Below, piece after piece: positions 23,938 through 35,370 of a stretch of 64,000 bases of DNA. Below the pieces are notes generated by a model that had not been told where the DNA came from, did not search any database, and saw only the letters and a program-made list of their open reading frames with translations. The DNA comes from Dugong dugon (lineage: Eukaryota; Chordata; Mammalia; Sirenia; Dugongidae), in assembly GCA_030035585.1 (NCBI GenBank), contig CM057464.1, positions 27,545,465 to 27,609,464 of the forward strand. Direction: 5' to 3'. A program made the position numbers and the translations under genes. Every line of letters starts with the position of its first letter. Positions within the stretch are counted from its first letter, which is position 1.

Positions 23938-24541
23938 GAATTGTGTCCCCTGGAAATGTATGTTATAAATCCTAACCCATATACCTGTGGCTAAGGAGCC
24001 CTGGTGGTGCAGTAGTTAAGCACTCAGCTGCTAACCAAAAGGTCGACGGTTCAAACCCATCAGCCACTCCAAGGGAGAAAGATGTGGCAGTCTGCTTCCT
24101 TAAAGATCTGCAAGTTTGAAAACCGTACAGAGCAGTTCTACTTTGTGCTACAGGGTCATTATGGGTCAGAATTGACTTGATGGTAAATGGGTTAAACTGT
24201 GGTTATAATTGTATTTGGGAATGGTGTTTTTGTTATGCTAATGAGGCAGTATTAATGTAGGGTGTGTCTTGAGTCAGTCTCTTTTGATATATAAAAGGAG
24301 CAGATTAAGCAAGCAGAGATGGGTGGAAGATAGATGCTAAGCCACATGAAGATGTCTGAGAAACAGAAGCTGAAAAGAAAGGAAGATCTTCCCCCAGAGC
24401 CAACAGAGAGAAAGCTTCTCTTAGAGCTGGCACCCTGAATTCACACTTCTAGCTTCCTAAACTGTGAGAAAATAAATTTCTGTTTGTTAAAGCCATGCAC
24501 TTGTAGTATTTCTGTTATAACATCCCTAGATAACTAAAACA
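23938..24541 (+). mobile_element. MaLR-like solo LTR carrying an AfroSINE
   Basis: TATGGATTGAATTGTGTCCC start, AATAAA near 24472, end 'gataactaaaaca'. Same subgroup as the LTR at 4361 ('aaaggagcagattaagcaagc' in both). No clear 5-bp duplication seen. Confidence 0.8.
23993..24194 (+). mobile_element. AfroSINE inside the LTR
   Basis: Head 'aaggagccctggtggtgcag', end 'gacttgatggtaaatgggtt'. Flanks CTGTGGCTA (about 23984) and CTGTGGTTA (about 24197) form a near-perfect duplication. Confidence 0.9.
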
Positions 24542-24721
24542 CTGTATAACTCTGTGATTCAACTTATATAACATTCAACAGAAGGAATAACTAACCTATG
24601 GTGATTGAAGTTAGAAGAGTGGCTACTGTTTAATTGAGTATGGACTGGGAGGGGAAATGAGGGAGTCTGATAGAGTATTAGAAATGTTCTAGAGCTTGAT
24701 GTGGGTGGTGTTAACATGGAT

Positions 24722-24928
24722 ATAAACCAAAAACCAAAACCAAACCTGTTGCTGGTTCATGGAGATCCCATGTGTTACAGAGTAGAACTGTTCCGTAAGG
24801 TTTTCTTGGCTGTAATATTTATGGAAGCAGATCACCAGGTCTTTCTTCAGTGGTGCTGCTGGATGGGTTTGAATTGTCAATCTTTAGGTTAGTATTCCAT
24901 TGCAAACTATTTGCACCACCCAGAGGCC
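24722..24928 (-). mobile_element. AfroSINE, antisense
   Basis: 'aaaccaaacctgttgctggt', 'ttttcttggctgtaatattt', ending 'tgcaccacccagaggcc'. Confidence 0.85.
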
Positions 24929-25059
24929 TAACACCTATGTCACAAATCATACAGCTGTACATTTAAGATTAGTGCACTTAACTATTCAAAAGTTATATGT
25001 CAATTTAAAAAGTACCCTGTGATGTGTTCTAGAACTAGGGAAGAATTTGAGAGAACTTC

Positions 25060-25256
25060 ATGATTTTAGGTGGTTAATACACTCAGCTGCTAATCAAAAG
25101 GTTGGGAGTTTGAGTCTACCCAGAGATGCCTTGGAAGAAAGGCCTGGCCATCTACTTCTGAAAACTAAGCCATTAAAAACCCTATGGAGCACAATTCTAC
25201 TCTGACACACATGGGGTCACCATGAGTCAGTGTCAACTTGACAGCAACTGGTTCAT
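25060..25256 (+). mobile_element. AfroSINE, 'gggtggtgcaaa' subtype
   Basis: Degraded head, then 'aaaggttgggagtttgagtc', 'tggaagaaaggcctggccat', 'acacatggggtcaccatgag'. Confidence 0.85.
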
Positions 25257-25369
25257 TTTGGGAGGGAAGAGAATACTTTTGGGGTCAGTTGTTACCTGGA
25301 AGAATTGGCTTATGTAGCTAGAACTCATCCTTCTAACAGCTATTCCTCCAACTGGAACAGCTCTTGTTA

Positions 25370-25510
25370 AGACTGTCCTCATGCTACTTTACTGAGCTGT
25401 TTCCTACACACCATTCTAAGCACCGAAGAGGATGAATAGGGGTAATAAGGCACATTCCCTGTGTTCCAGGAGCTTACAGTCCAACTAGAGAGATAAGACT
25501 CACATAAATA
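25370..25510 (-). repeat. L2 LINE 3' end, antisense
   Basis: 'tgttccaggagcttacagtc' and the preceding 'cattctaagcaccgaagag' follow antisense L2. Confidence 0.45.
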
Positions 25511-25759
25511 AAATATTTAGGGGACTTTGTACTATCATCTTTTTTTTTTAAGTGCAAACTGTGAGGTGCAGAACTTTCCAGGAATTCAGGAGAAGTTGGT
25601 GAGAAGTAGGGTAATTGACTTTAATGAAAGGGGAGGGACTTGAGGTGTGTTTTTACAAACTGAAGAGCACACAAAAAGTCAAATAGGACTTATACCTGTT
25701 TAAAGAACCACGGGCAACCTTCTTGCTAGAGTTGAAATAAAGTGACTGGCCAAAGCACA
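25511..25759. other. Unassigned sequence
   Basis: No gene or repeat recognised. Confidence 0.35.
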
Positions 25760-25775
25760 AGATATTTGGCAAACA

Positions 25776-27201
25776 ACTAAATTAAAAAAAAAAAACCCAG
25801 AAAATAACAAATGTTGGAGTGGCTGCAGGAGATTGGAACGCTTACAGACTGCTGTGAATGCAAAATGATACAACCATTTCAGAAAACGATATGGTGCTTC
25901 CTTAAAAAGCTAGAAATAGAAATACCATATAAGCCAGCAGTCCCACTCCTAGGAATATGTTCTGGAGAAATAAGAGCCATCACACGAATAGACATATGCA
26001 CACCCATGTTCATTGCAGCATTATTCATGGCAGCAAAAAGATGGACGCAACCTACTTTCCCATCAACAGATGAATGGGTAAACAAGCTACGGTACGTACA
26101 CACAATGGCGTACTATGCAACGATAAAGAACAATGATGAATCTGTGAAACATCTCACAACATGGATGAATCTGGAGGGCATTATGCTGAATGAAATATAA
26201 GTCAGTCACAAAAGGGCAAACACTGTATGAGACCACTATTATAAAAACTCATGAGAAGGTTTACACACAAAAAGAAACAAACTTTGAGGGTTACAAAGCA
26301 AGGGGATGCGGAGGAGTGGAAAAACACTAATTAGACAATGGATAAGTGGTAACTTTGGTGAAGGGTAAGACAGCACACAATACTGGTGAAGTCAGCACAA
26401 CTTGACCAAGGCAAAGTTATAGAAGCTTCTACAGACACATTCAAACTCCTTGAGGGACCGAGTTACTGGGTTGAGGGTTGGGGACCATGGTAACCACTGA
26501 GTAACATAGTTTATAAAGAAAATGTTTCACATCCTACTTTGGTGAGTAGTGTCTGGGTCTTAAAAGCTTGTGGGTGGCCATCTAAGATATGTCCACTGGT
26601 CCCACCCCATTTGGAGGAAAGGAGAATGAAGAAAACCAAATACACAAGGGAAAGATTAGTCCAAACGACTAACGGACCACAACTACCACAGCCTCCACCA
26701 GACTGAGTCCAGCACAACTAGATGGTGCTTGGCTACCACCACTGACTGCTCTGACAGGGATCACCATAGAGGGTCCTGGACAGAGCTGGAGAAAAATGTA
26801 ACTGCCAAAAAAAGACCAGACTTACTGATCTGACAGAGACTGGAGAAACCCTGAGAGTATGGCCCCCAGACATCCTTTTAACTCAGTATTGAAGTCACTC
26901 CTGAAGTTCACCCTTCAGCCAAAAGTTAGACATGCCTATTAAAAAAACAATAACACATGTAGTTCAACCATGTATACGAGACTAAATGGGCACACCAGCC
27001 CAAAAGCAAAAACAAGAAAGCAGGGAAGGACAGGAAAACTGGATGAATGGAAATGGGGAAATGAAGGTCGAGAAGGGCAGAGTGTTGACACATGGCGGGG
27101 TTGGCAACCAATGTCACAAAACAATATGTGTATTCATTGTTTAATGAGAAACTAATTTGCTTTGTAAACTTTCACCTAAAGAACAATAAAAAAAATAAAA
27201 A
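25776..27201 (+). mobile_element. L1 insertion, 5'-truncated, with 16-bp duplication
   Basis: Contains the ORF2 C-terminal tail in an open stretch (25811-26200, 129 codons, with I-E-I-P-Y-K-P-A-V-P-L-L-G-I and a proper stop), then a ~1-kb 3'UTR and an A-rich tail with AATAAA (near 27184). The target duplication is AGATATTTGGCAAACA at 25760-25775 and AGATATTTGCCAAACA at 27202-27217, 15 of 16 matching. It shows that the 3'UTR seen antisense at 4791, 5671, 17270 and 61322 belongs to L1. Confidence 0.93.
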
Positions 27202-27217
27202 AGATATTTGCCAAACA

Positions 27218-27554
27218 GGAGAAAATGAAACCAAAAAAGAGGAATTACACACTTTCAGGAAATCTAGGCTTGACCCCAAACTGACACCGGTCTGGGCCTA
27301 AGGGCCTGGGAAGGCAGAGGTACAGTTAGAAAAGTGTAAGAATAAAGAACTATGACCAGAACTCAACTCTATGCCCCAATAGAAAACATTCCACAGAGCT
27401 CCTTTCTTCACCATTATTATTATTATTGCACTAAAAAACCAAAGTGTGTGTTTGCGATATGGTGACTCACTTTCAGAAGACTACAGAAAGTTAGAGGGTG
27501 ATATGTTAATTCCTCCTAATGTTTTGTCCTCTTTCTCCACACCCATGTGTCTGC
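27218..27554. other. Unassigned sequence
   Basis: No gene or repeat recognised, apart from a short ATT run near 27412-27426. Confidence 0.35.
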
Positions 27555-27844
27555 AAAACACACACTCACACACACAAACTTACTCATTCACTCATTTGTA
27601 CACACACTTACACCCATACACGCATACATTTGTACACACATATTCACTTACACCCATATACATATGCAAACACACACTCTCACTCATACACATGCTCACC
27701 CATACACACACTCATTCATACGTGTACACACACACTCACACCCACACCCACACCCACACAAACTCATCCATATATACTCTCTCACTTGTACACACACACA
27801 CGCACATACACACCAACACACAGACACTGACTCACTCACATACA
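27555..27844 (+). repeat. CA-rich imperfect microsatellite
   Basis: About 290 bases of CACA/CACT/CATA repeats. All three forward frames are open across it (27446-27969), giving His/Thr-rich translations that are products of the base composition and not genes. Confidence 0.9.
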
Positions 27845-28825
27845 TGGTGGTGGTTAAGGTAGTGTGTCAACTTGACTGGGCCATGATTCTCCATAGTTTG
27901 GCAGTTTCACGTAATGATGTAGTTTGGCAGTTATGTAACGATGTAGTCATCCTCTATGGTGTGATCTGATCAATTAATCGGTTGTAAGGCAAAACTCCTG
28001 GGGGTGTGGGTTGCATTAGACACACATACACACACACACACACACATATGGACAAAGCTTGCTTGCTCTATATCCTGCATCCTGCTTGTCATCATCTGAC
28101 CTCTGGTTCTTGGAACTTGAGCCAGTGGCCTGCCTATTGCCTGCCAGTCTTGGGTTCATCAGTCTCTGCTGGTATGTGAGTCAGGAGAAGCCTCCAGCCT
28201 GATGTCTGACCCACGGATTTGGGACTTGCTAGCTTCTACAACAGCATCAGCCATTTCCTTTAGATAAATCTCTCCCTCTGTCTATACATATATATGCTTC
28301 ACTGGTTTTGCTTTTCTAGAGAACCCAACCTAAGACATTTGGTTCCGAGAGTGGTTCTAGAGAAACAAAATCGTAAGGATGAATTTTCTAAATTGGTTTT
28401 CAGGTCTGACTAGTCTTAAAGGTGCTAATGACTCTGCCTCCAGTAGTAAAGGGGCACTGCTAATCCATGGTGTGAGGTGGCAATAGAAATATGCGAAATA
28501 TCACTACCAATAGATCAAGTATCCATGAGAAGTGAAGCACTGGGTGATCACATGTTTTATACTTTTCTACAGTTTTGTCAGAATAAGAAGTATAGGGAAG
28601 CTAGTTAGTTAGTTCTACTTTCACTACACAAAGTGGTGAAAGAAAAGATGAGCTCAGGGCTTCAAAGTAACAGCTCAAGTGTGCAATAAAAGGCCTCAAA
28701 GTTGCCACTTGTGCCCTGAAAGAAAGCCTTATTTCTTGTCGTAAGAGTTGATATTGCTGAAAACCAAATCCAGTCTTACAGTAAGAGTGTCTGAATTACA
28801 ATGCCAATTGAATGCCCAGCCTTGA

Positions 28826-30177
28826 ATGGTGTCTAAAGTTAAAGTGAGGTCATTGATAGGGAATAAATGGGATCCTGAAACTTGGGATGGGGACCTATGG
28901 GCAGAAAATCAGGAAGCTGGGGAAATTGAGTCCCTAAATTCTGTTGAATCACTTTTGCCAACAGAACCAGCCCTCTTACTCCCATCTGAAGAGATTACTC
29001 CATCTTTGTCTGCTCAGCACCGCCCCCCCCCCCCCCCCCCCGCCCTGCCTTCAGTAAAACCATTATCCCTTCCACGCCCATCTGATGAGATTAACTCAGC
29101 TGTGTCTGAAAAGGTGAAATATCACCTGGAGTGCTGTCTTAGTCATTGCCTGGGGCATTGCCTGGGGTAGATGCCTTATAAGGCATTGCTGAATGTTCCC
29201 AGGACCCACTCCCCACCATCCATTTTTGCTTCTAGACCTATGACTAAATTTAAGTCCCAGTGACCCCAAAAGGTGAAGTACAAAGTGTGACCCAGGAGGA
29301 GGTACACTACACTCCAAAAGAACTGCTTGACTTTTCTAATATGTACAGGCAGAAACCTGGGGAAAATGTATGGGAATGCCTATTAAGGGTGTGGGATAAT
29401 GGTGCAAGGAACATAAAGTTGGATCAGTCTGAATTTATTGATACGGGCCCACTAAGCACAGATTCTTCATTCAATGTTTCAGCTCAAGAGGTTAGGAAAG
29501 GATCTAATAGTTTATTTGGTTGGGTTGCTGAAGAATGGATTACATGGCGGCCTACACTAAATCAAGCTGAAGTACCAGACCTGCCTTGGTATACTGTAGA
29601 AGAAGGTATCCAAAGGCTTAGGGAAATTGGCATGTTAGAGTGGATTTATCAGGTTAGACCCACAAGCTCACACATGGAGTACTCGGTGGACACATGCTTT
29701 ACCACAATGGTGAGGAGCAAATTTGTAAAGGAAGCCCCAGCATGCTTGAAGACTGTTGTGATTGCTGTTTTTATGTAAGTCAGATCTGATAGTGAAAGCT
29801 GCCCTAAATGAATTAAGACACCTAACTACAATGGTGCAGCGATTAAGAGCTCAGCTGTTTGAATCCACCAGCTGCTCATTGGAAACCCTATGGGTTAGTT
29901 CTACTAGATGGCAATGGATTTGGTTTTGATTAACTACAGTGGCGCTGATTGGACCCTGTGGTGGTAGGGGCCCAGTGGCAGCACTCATTCGACAAAGACA
30001 AGGTGGGCATGGTTACCATAACGGACATCGGAGTCAAAACAGTAATCAGAATAATCTAACTTGTATGAACTTACGGCATCAAGAAATCTACTAAATATTT
30101 GCTTGATCTGTACAAGCAGAAGAATTCTAGGTCAAATGAATGGCATTCTAACTCAGATCACCAGAATAGACAGTCAT
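28826..30177 (+). pseudogene. ERVL-type gag remnant
   Basis: Two open pieces are visible, 28826-29170 and 29260-29778 (172 codons). They have the acidic, Trp/Pro-containing composition of a retroviral Gag capsid region. The part from about 29740 to 30175 matches, in reverse orientation, the remnant at 35370-35940. A run of 19 C (29023-29041) interrupts the first piece and an AfroSINE (29833-29932) the last. Gag would form the particle core; here frames are broken and no product is expected. Confidence 0.6.
29833..29932 (+). mobile_element. Internally deleted AfroSINE in gag
   Basis: Only ~100 bases: 'tggtgcagcgattaagagct' joined directly to 'aatccaccagctgctc' and 'actagatggcaatgg'. Flanks TAACTACAATGG (about 29824) and TAACTACAGTGG (about 29932) are a near-perfect duplication. 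Confidence 0.8.
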
Positions 30178-30310
30178 GGCCTGATGCCTGACCCAGGCCT
30201 TGGGATTTTCCAGCCTCTACAACTGCACGAGCCATTTCCTTGAGATTAATCTCTCTCTATATATATACGGGTCACTGGTTTTGCTTCTCTAAAGAACCCA
30301 GCCTAAGACA

Positions 30311-31559
30311 CACACTTCATACACTGGGTGTTGGCAGGGTGTAAAGTGTATATTTTATCTTATTCAGTGGGTGGAGCTGGGAGGGTAATATTGGCAGAGA
30401 TACGAAGACAACTGAAAGTCAGATAGCTGGCTAAGTATTTATGATACCAAAAGTCTTACTTGCTTACTTTGTTCTCATAATTCTTTTGAAAGGTTTTCTA
30501 GCTCCATAGAAACCAAAACAAATTTGTTAATAAGCAAATTGAAATTGCCAGGCTTCTGCCGTTCTTGAAGTTCTCATCGTATCATTTCAACGAAGATTTC
30601 AACCTTACTGTGTTTCAACTTTCTTTAAGGAGCTGTTCTTGTGCTGTTTGGCCCCTTTATACCTAGAATGGAACAAAGTATGTTTTAAAAAAACTTTTTT
30701 TCTCCTATTGAATTTAGTATTGTTATTTTTGGTAGTATAACTTCACTTCTGGTGACAAAGTACAAGAACTGAGAGTTCTTGGTAGGGAATGCGGTGGGGA
30801 TTAAGGTTTAAAAACAATTTTAGAACATACAGTAGTTATCTTACCATCTTAGGAACATCTACTGTGCAACTAACCCACTTATGTGGGTAGAGAGCTTGCC
30901 TTCCACACATCCTGTTTTCCTTTGATGTTCTGTCTGCCTGGGTCCTCTCTGCATCCCCTTTCCTCTTCACCCAAAACACTCATTAGTTGACATCATCTTT
31001 TCTGAAGCTTTCTTTTTTTTTCTTTTGGAAGCCAACAGATTTCCCCATATTCTTGTTTGTGGAACATTCTTTGTGACAATACATTATTTACTGTTTTGCT
31101 CAGGGCTCAGAAAGCTTTAGGACCAAGATTCAGGACTGAAAGGGATTAGAGGGACTCAGGGATCGGAGTGGAGAGGTGTTCTGGACTAAGAGACACTCTG
31201 AATTTATGACTCAAAAGTGCAGTTAGTCTTAATGCTCCTGTGACTACAATGTTGACTACTTTGTGGAATAAATAAGATTTTGTGTTCTGGGTTAGAATTT
31301 AATCATCATTTGCAACTCGTTTCTATAGGTGAATGTCAACTGTAATAATAATAAAACTTCAAATGACTAACTAGTCATTAATTGGGGATACTGTTGTAGT
31401 AGACTTAATTTTTAAATTGTAAATGTAATATTTTGTTGTGTGCTGGTTCTCAAACATGGAGCTACTCTAAAGATATTCTAGGAATGGTGACATGTTTAAA
31501 TCTCAGGTTTATAAAAAGGTTTTGTAAGAACCACTGTTATGGGCTATTAACAGTAACAC
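30311..31559. other. Unassigned sequence between two ERVL remnants
   Basis: AT-rich, no gene or clear repeat. An antisense L2 tail fragment ('tttcaacaaatatttattga') lies at 31560-31594, cut by the next provirus. Confidence 0.4.
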
Positions 31560-31594
31560 TCATTTATTCTTTCAACAAATATTTATTGAATGCC

Positions 31595-32550
31595 TGTCTT
31601 AGGCTGGGTTCTGTAGGAAAGCAAAACCAGTGAACCATATATATATGGTTCTATACCCAAACTGGTACTATACCCAAACCAAACCTATTGCCGTTGAGTC
31701 GATTCCAACTCATAGCGACCCTATAGGACAGAGCAGAACTACTCCATAGGGTTTCCAAGGAGGGCCTGGGGTATTCAAACTGCCAACATTTTGGTTAGCA
31801 GCCAAACTCTTAACCACTACGCCACCAGCGTTTCCTTTGATACTATATATATACATATAAAATGAATAATTTCTTTTATAAGGATCAGCATAAAGCTGGT
31901 TCCTATGAGGTGGAGGTTGAAGATGTTCCAAATGCCCAACTTTCCCAAGCTGCTGTACCACTCCATCATCTCTAACATCAACTACTCCCTCTCCCCTCAG
32001 CCGTCTTACTCCTATCTTTGGGTTCCCTAATTCGCTGCAATGTCTCACAGAACTCATGAACCCTACAAAGGAAATGGCACACGTGGTTGTGGAGGCTGGC
32101 AAGTCCCAAATTTGTGAGTCAGGCATCGGCTTGTCCCTGGTCCTCAGTCTCTGTCCACAGGCCCTCAGCTTTCTCCCTTCTTGGGCCGGGAAGCCCATTG
32201 CACCGTCTTCTGCGGGTCTCACCGGTGGGTCTCACCTGCTGGTGTTTCTTGCCGATCTCACCTGCCAGTCTCACCTGCCAGTCTCTCCTTCTTTGGTGGT
32301 GGTGGGCTCATCTCTCTGTTCTGAAATTGGCTCTCTTTTAAGGCAAAACTCACCAATCCACTTGGATTATATATATAGTTTCCCCCAAGGAAACTTTCTT
32401 TCAACTGATTGGCGGCTCAGAGCAGATCTCATCATAGAGGTGATTACATTATATCAGATCTCATCATGGAGATAATTACATCACCACATAACTGCCAAAC
32501 CACCGAGAATCATAGCCCAGCCAAGTTGACACACAACCTTAACCATCACA
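31595..32550 (-). repeat. 3' LTR of the antisense ERVL remnant
   Basis: The minus strand starts TGTGATGGTTAAGG at 32550 and ends 'cctaagaca' at 31595. It is much longer than the sense LTR (493 bases). Part of the difference is an AfroSINE, and about 200 bases (31844-32065) have no partner in the other LTR. Confidence 0.7.
31664..31836 (-). mobile_element. AfroSINE in the ERVL LTR
   Basis: 'cgattccaactcatagcgac', 'actccatagggtttccaagg', end 'actacgccaccagcg'. Confidence 0.9.
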
Positions 32551-35370
32551 ATTCACCCCTTGTCAGCATGGCTCTTGTACATATCTCCTTAAACCATAAA
32601 TAATCTCTAAATAAAGACAATTATAAAGTGATACTTGCACTTAACATGATACAACTAACATGCATACAACTGAAAATGCACTAGCCCTGTTTACATCTTA
32701 TATTTTATAAGTGAAGAGAACAAAAATATTTGATGCACACATACAGTGAAGAAATACTCATAGCAATTGCAGTCCTCATTTCTTCAACTGGTCACATGAT
32801 CTAGCTGGTATTTACAACTACCTTCTTCCAAGCAAAGTGAACAAGCAAGTGCACTACTTGAAGTTCTGTGCATTGGGTGGATTTCCTTTCACCACTGTCC
32901 TTAAGGAAAGTCCCAGAAAGGGGTTGTAGTGCTGTTGCTGTCCACTTTCAAGTGGTTCCTGAATATCATCCAGAACCATCTGTAAACCAGGCATGAATTT
33001 TCTCTTTCTCAGTCAACTAATCAAAAGGAACTTTCCATGAGGCCACAGATGCAGAATGGGAGGTGGAAGGGAACGTGACAGGAGTGGAGACCATAGGCAT
33101 TTGGGCCACTTCCTCCTGCAACTTACTTGTGCCTTCAGGTCCTGCTTGGGCCTGATCTCATATATACCATTTCCATTTAATGATGGAGTGCTGCTGCACA
33201 TGTCCAACTTTATGGCTCTGTGGGTCAGACAACTCCCAGTTCATGATGGGCAGCTCAGGCCACATGGTGACTTGGTGGCCCATGGTTTAGCATTCAGTCG
33301 TGTTATGGATTGAATTGTCTCCCCCAAAAATGTGTGTTAACATGGCTAGGCCATGATTCCCAGTGTTGTGTAGTTGTCCTCCATTTTGTAATCTGACGTA
33401 ATTATGCTATGTGTTGTAAATCTTAACCTCTAGGAGGTTAATGAGGTAGGATTAGAGGCAGTTATGTTAATGAAGCAGGACTTAATTAGGTTATATCTTG
33501 AGTCAATCTCTTGAAATATAAAAGAGAGAATCAAGCAGAGAGGAGAGGGACCTTGTTACTATCAAGCAAGAAGAGCCAGGAGCAGAGCATGTCCTTTGGA
33601 CCTGGGGTCCCTGTGCTGAGAATCTCCTAGACCAGGGAAGATTGATGACAATGACCTTCCCCTTGAACTGACAGAGAGAGAAAAAGCCTTCGCCTGAAGT
33701 TGGTGTCCTGAACTCAGACTTCTAGCCTCCTACACTGTGAGAGAATAAATTTGTTTGTTAAAGCCATGTATTTGTGGTATTTCTGTTATAGCAACACTAG
33801 ATAATGAAGACAAGTCTCTGCTAAGGCTCAGTAACAAGCCAAAAGCTGTTTTTTAAAAGGAGAGTAGTTATCTTCAGATCATGTCAGGGATTTGCTGCAA
33901 AATCCTAAGGTCTGCACTGTGATTCACCAATAGGGGCCTGCCAGAGACTTCAAACAGAATTTCTATCTGCTACTGACACTTCAAGCACCATTGGATCAGC
34001 CAGATCATATGGCCCAAGTGGCAGAGAAGCTTACAGGGCAGCCTGAACCTGTTGCAGAGCCTTCTCTTGTTCAGGGCCCCACTCAAAACTAGCAGCTTTT
34101 TGAATCACTTGATAAATAGGTTGGAGTAGCACACGAAAATGAGGGATATGTTGCCTCCAAAATCCAAAGAAGCCCACCAGGCATTGTGCCTCCTTTTTAG
34201 TTGTGGGAGGGCCAGATGCAACACCTTATCCTTCACTTTAGAAGGAATATCTTGACATGCCCCATACCACTGGACCCCTAGAAATTTCACTGAAGTGGAA
34301 GGCACCTGAATTTTTGTCTGATTAATTTCCCTCCCTCTAGCACACAAATGTTTTACTAGTAAATCCAGAGTCGTTGACACTTCTGCTTTACTAGGTCCAA
34401 TCAGCATAATGTCATCAACGTAATGGACCAGAATGACGTCTTGTGAAAGGGAAAGGTGACTAAGGTCCCTGCATGCTGAATTATGACATAGGGCTGGGGA
34501 GTTGATATACCTCTGAGGTAGGACTGTGAAAGTGTATTGCTGACCTTGCCAGCTGAAGGCAACCTGCTTCAGGTGGTCCTTTAAAACATGTATGGAGAAA
34601 AAGGCATTAGCTAGATCAATAGCTGCATACCAGGTATCAGGAGATATATTAATTTGCTCAAGCAATGAAACCACATCTGGAACAGCAGCTGCAATTGGAG
34701 TCATTACCTGGTTGTTTTCAATAATCCACTGTCATTCTCCAAGATCCATCTGTTTTTTGCATAGGCCAAATAAGCAAGTTGAATGGGGATGTGGTGGCAA
34801 TCACCACCCCTGCATCCTTCCAGTCCTTGATGGTGGCAGTAATCTCTGCAATTCCTCCAAGAATGCAGTATTGCTTTTGGTTTACTATTTTGCTAGGTAT
34901 AGGCAGTTCTAAAGGCTTCCACTTGGCTTTTCCTACCATAATAGCCCTTACTCCACTTATCAGGGATCCAGTGTGGGGGTTCTGCTAGTATATCTATTCC
35001 AATCATGCATTCTCAACTACAGGATAGGTTCGGGAACCCACTGGACCCACTGTGAGATGAACCTGAGCTAAGACTCCATTAATAACCTGACCTACATACA
35101 CCCTCACTCTGACTTGTGGGTCACAGTGATGTTTTGTGTCTCATGAAATTAGTGTCCATTCAGAGCCAGTATCCAGTAATCCCCAAAAAACCTGATTATT
35201 TCCTTTTGCCAATGAACAGTCACTCTCGTAAAAGGCAGTAGATCCCTTTGGAGAAGGATGGGAGAAAGATTAACAGTATAAATTTTTGGCAGTGTAGTGG
35301 GGTCCTTCCTCAAGGACCTTCATTCAAGGGGCTGTGGGTCTTTAAACTCGTTCAAGTCTGGGAATTGATT
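32551..35370 (-). pseudogene. ERVL-type pol remnant (reverse transcriptase to RNase H/integrase side)
   Basis: Open minus-strand pieces at 34718-34939 and 34105-34704 encode a retroviral reverse transcriptase. The catalytic Y-V-D-D falls at 34411-34422, and an A-I-D-L-A-N-A-F motif lies upstream. Further downstream text (33820-34100, 32740-33300) fits the connection, RNase H and integrase side. A retroviral RT copies genomic RNA into DNA; this copy has stops and frameshifts and is cut by an LTR, so it is dead. The annotation follows general family knowledge of ERVL pol. Confidence 0.75.
33301..33812 (+). mobile_element. MaLR-like solo LTR in ERVL pol
   Basis: TGTTATGGATTGAATTGTCT start, AATAAA near 33744, end 'aatgaagaca'. 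Flanks AGTCG (33296-33300) and AGTCT (33813-33817): 4 of 5 bases duplicated. Confidence 0.85.

Larger units (their letters stand above)
23575..25015 (+). mobile_element. L1M 3' end, interrupted
   Basis: Sense L1 text runs 23675-23937 ('actcctgggtatactcccta', 'ttcatcac'-type region), resumes at 24542-24721 ('gattcaacttatataacatt') and at 24929-25015. It is split by an LTR (23938-24541) and an antisense AfroSINE (24722-24928). No open frame of note. Confidence 0.6.
27845..30310 (+). mobile_element. ERVL-type provirus remnant, sense
   Basis: A 5' LTR (27845-28337) runs from TGGTGGTGGTTAAGG to 'cctaagaca' and holds a CA run at 28019-28046. A tRNA-Leu-like primer site follows ('tggttccgagagtggttc'). 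Then comes a decayed gag region and a partial 3' LTR (30178-30310) ending 'cctaagaca'. pol and most of the 3' half are missing, so an internal deletion joins gag to the 3' LTR. The 3' flank is again CA-rich, in keeping with insertion at the edge of the CA tract. Confidence 0.75.

Noticed and set aside
27446-27969. Long overlapping open frames rich in His and Thr
   Set aside because: All three frames are open because CACA-type repeats lack stop codons. There is no start context, splice site or domain.
29260-29778. 172-codon open frame as a possible host gene
   Set aside because: It lies between an ERVL-type LTR and matching gag sequence, and its downstream part has an inverted partner at 35370-35940. 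It is a retroviral gag remnant.
33236-33247. ATGGGCAG at about 33246 as the CMAH start exon
   Set aside because: It is followed by CTCAGG, which is not a splice donor, and it lies inside ERVL pol sequence. The copy at 54345 has a proper GC donor.
34105-34939. Open reverse-transcriptase frames as a domesticated gene
   Set aside because: YVDD is present, but the frame is interrupted between the pieces and the element is cut by an LTR and SINEs. No sign of a maintained single frame.
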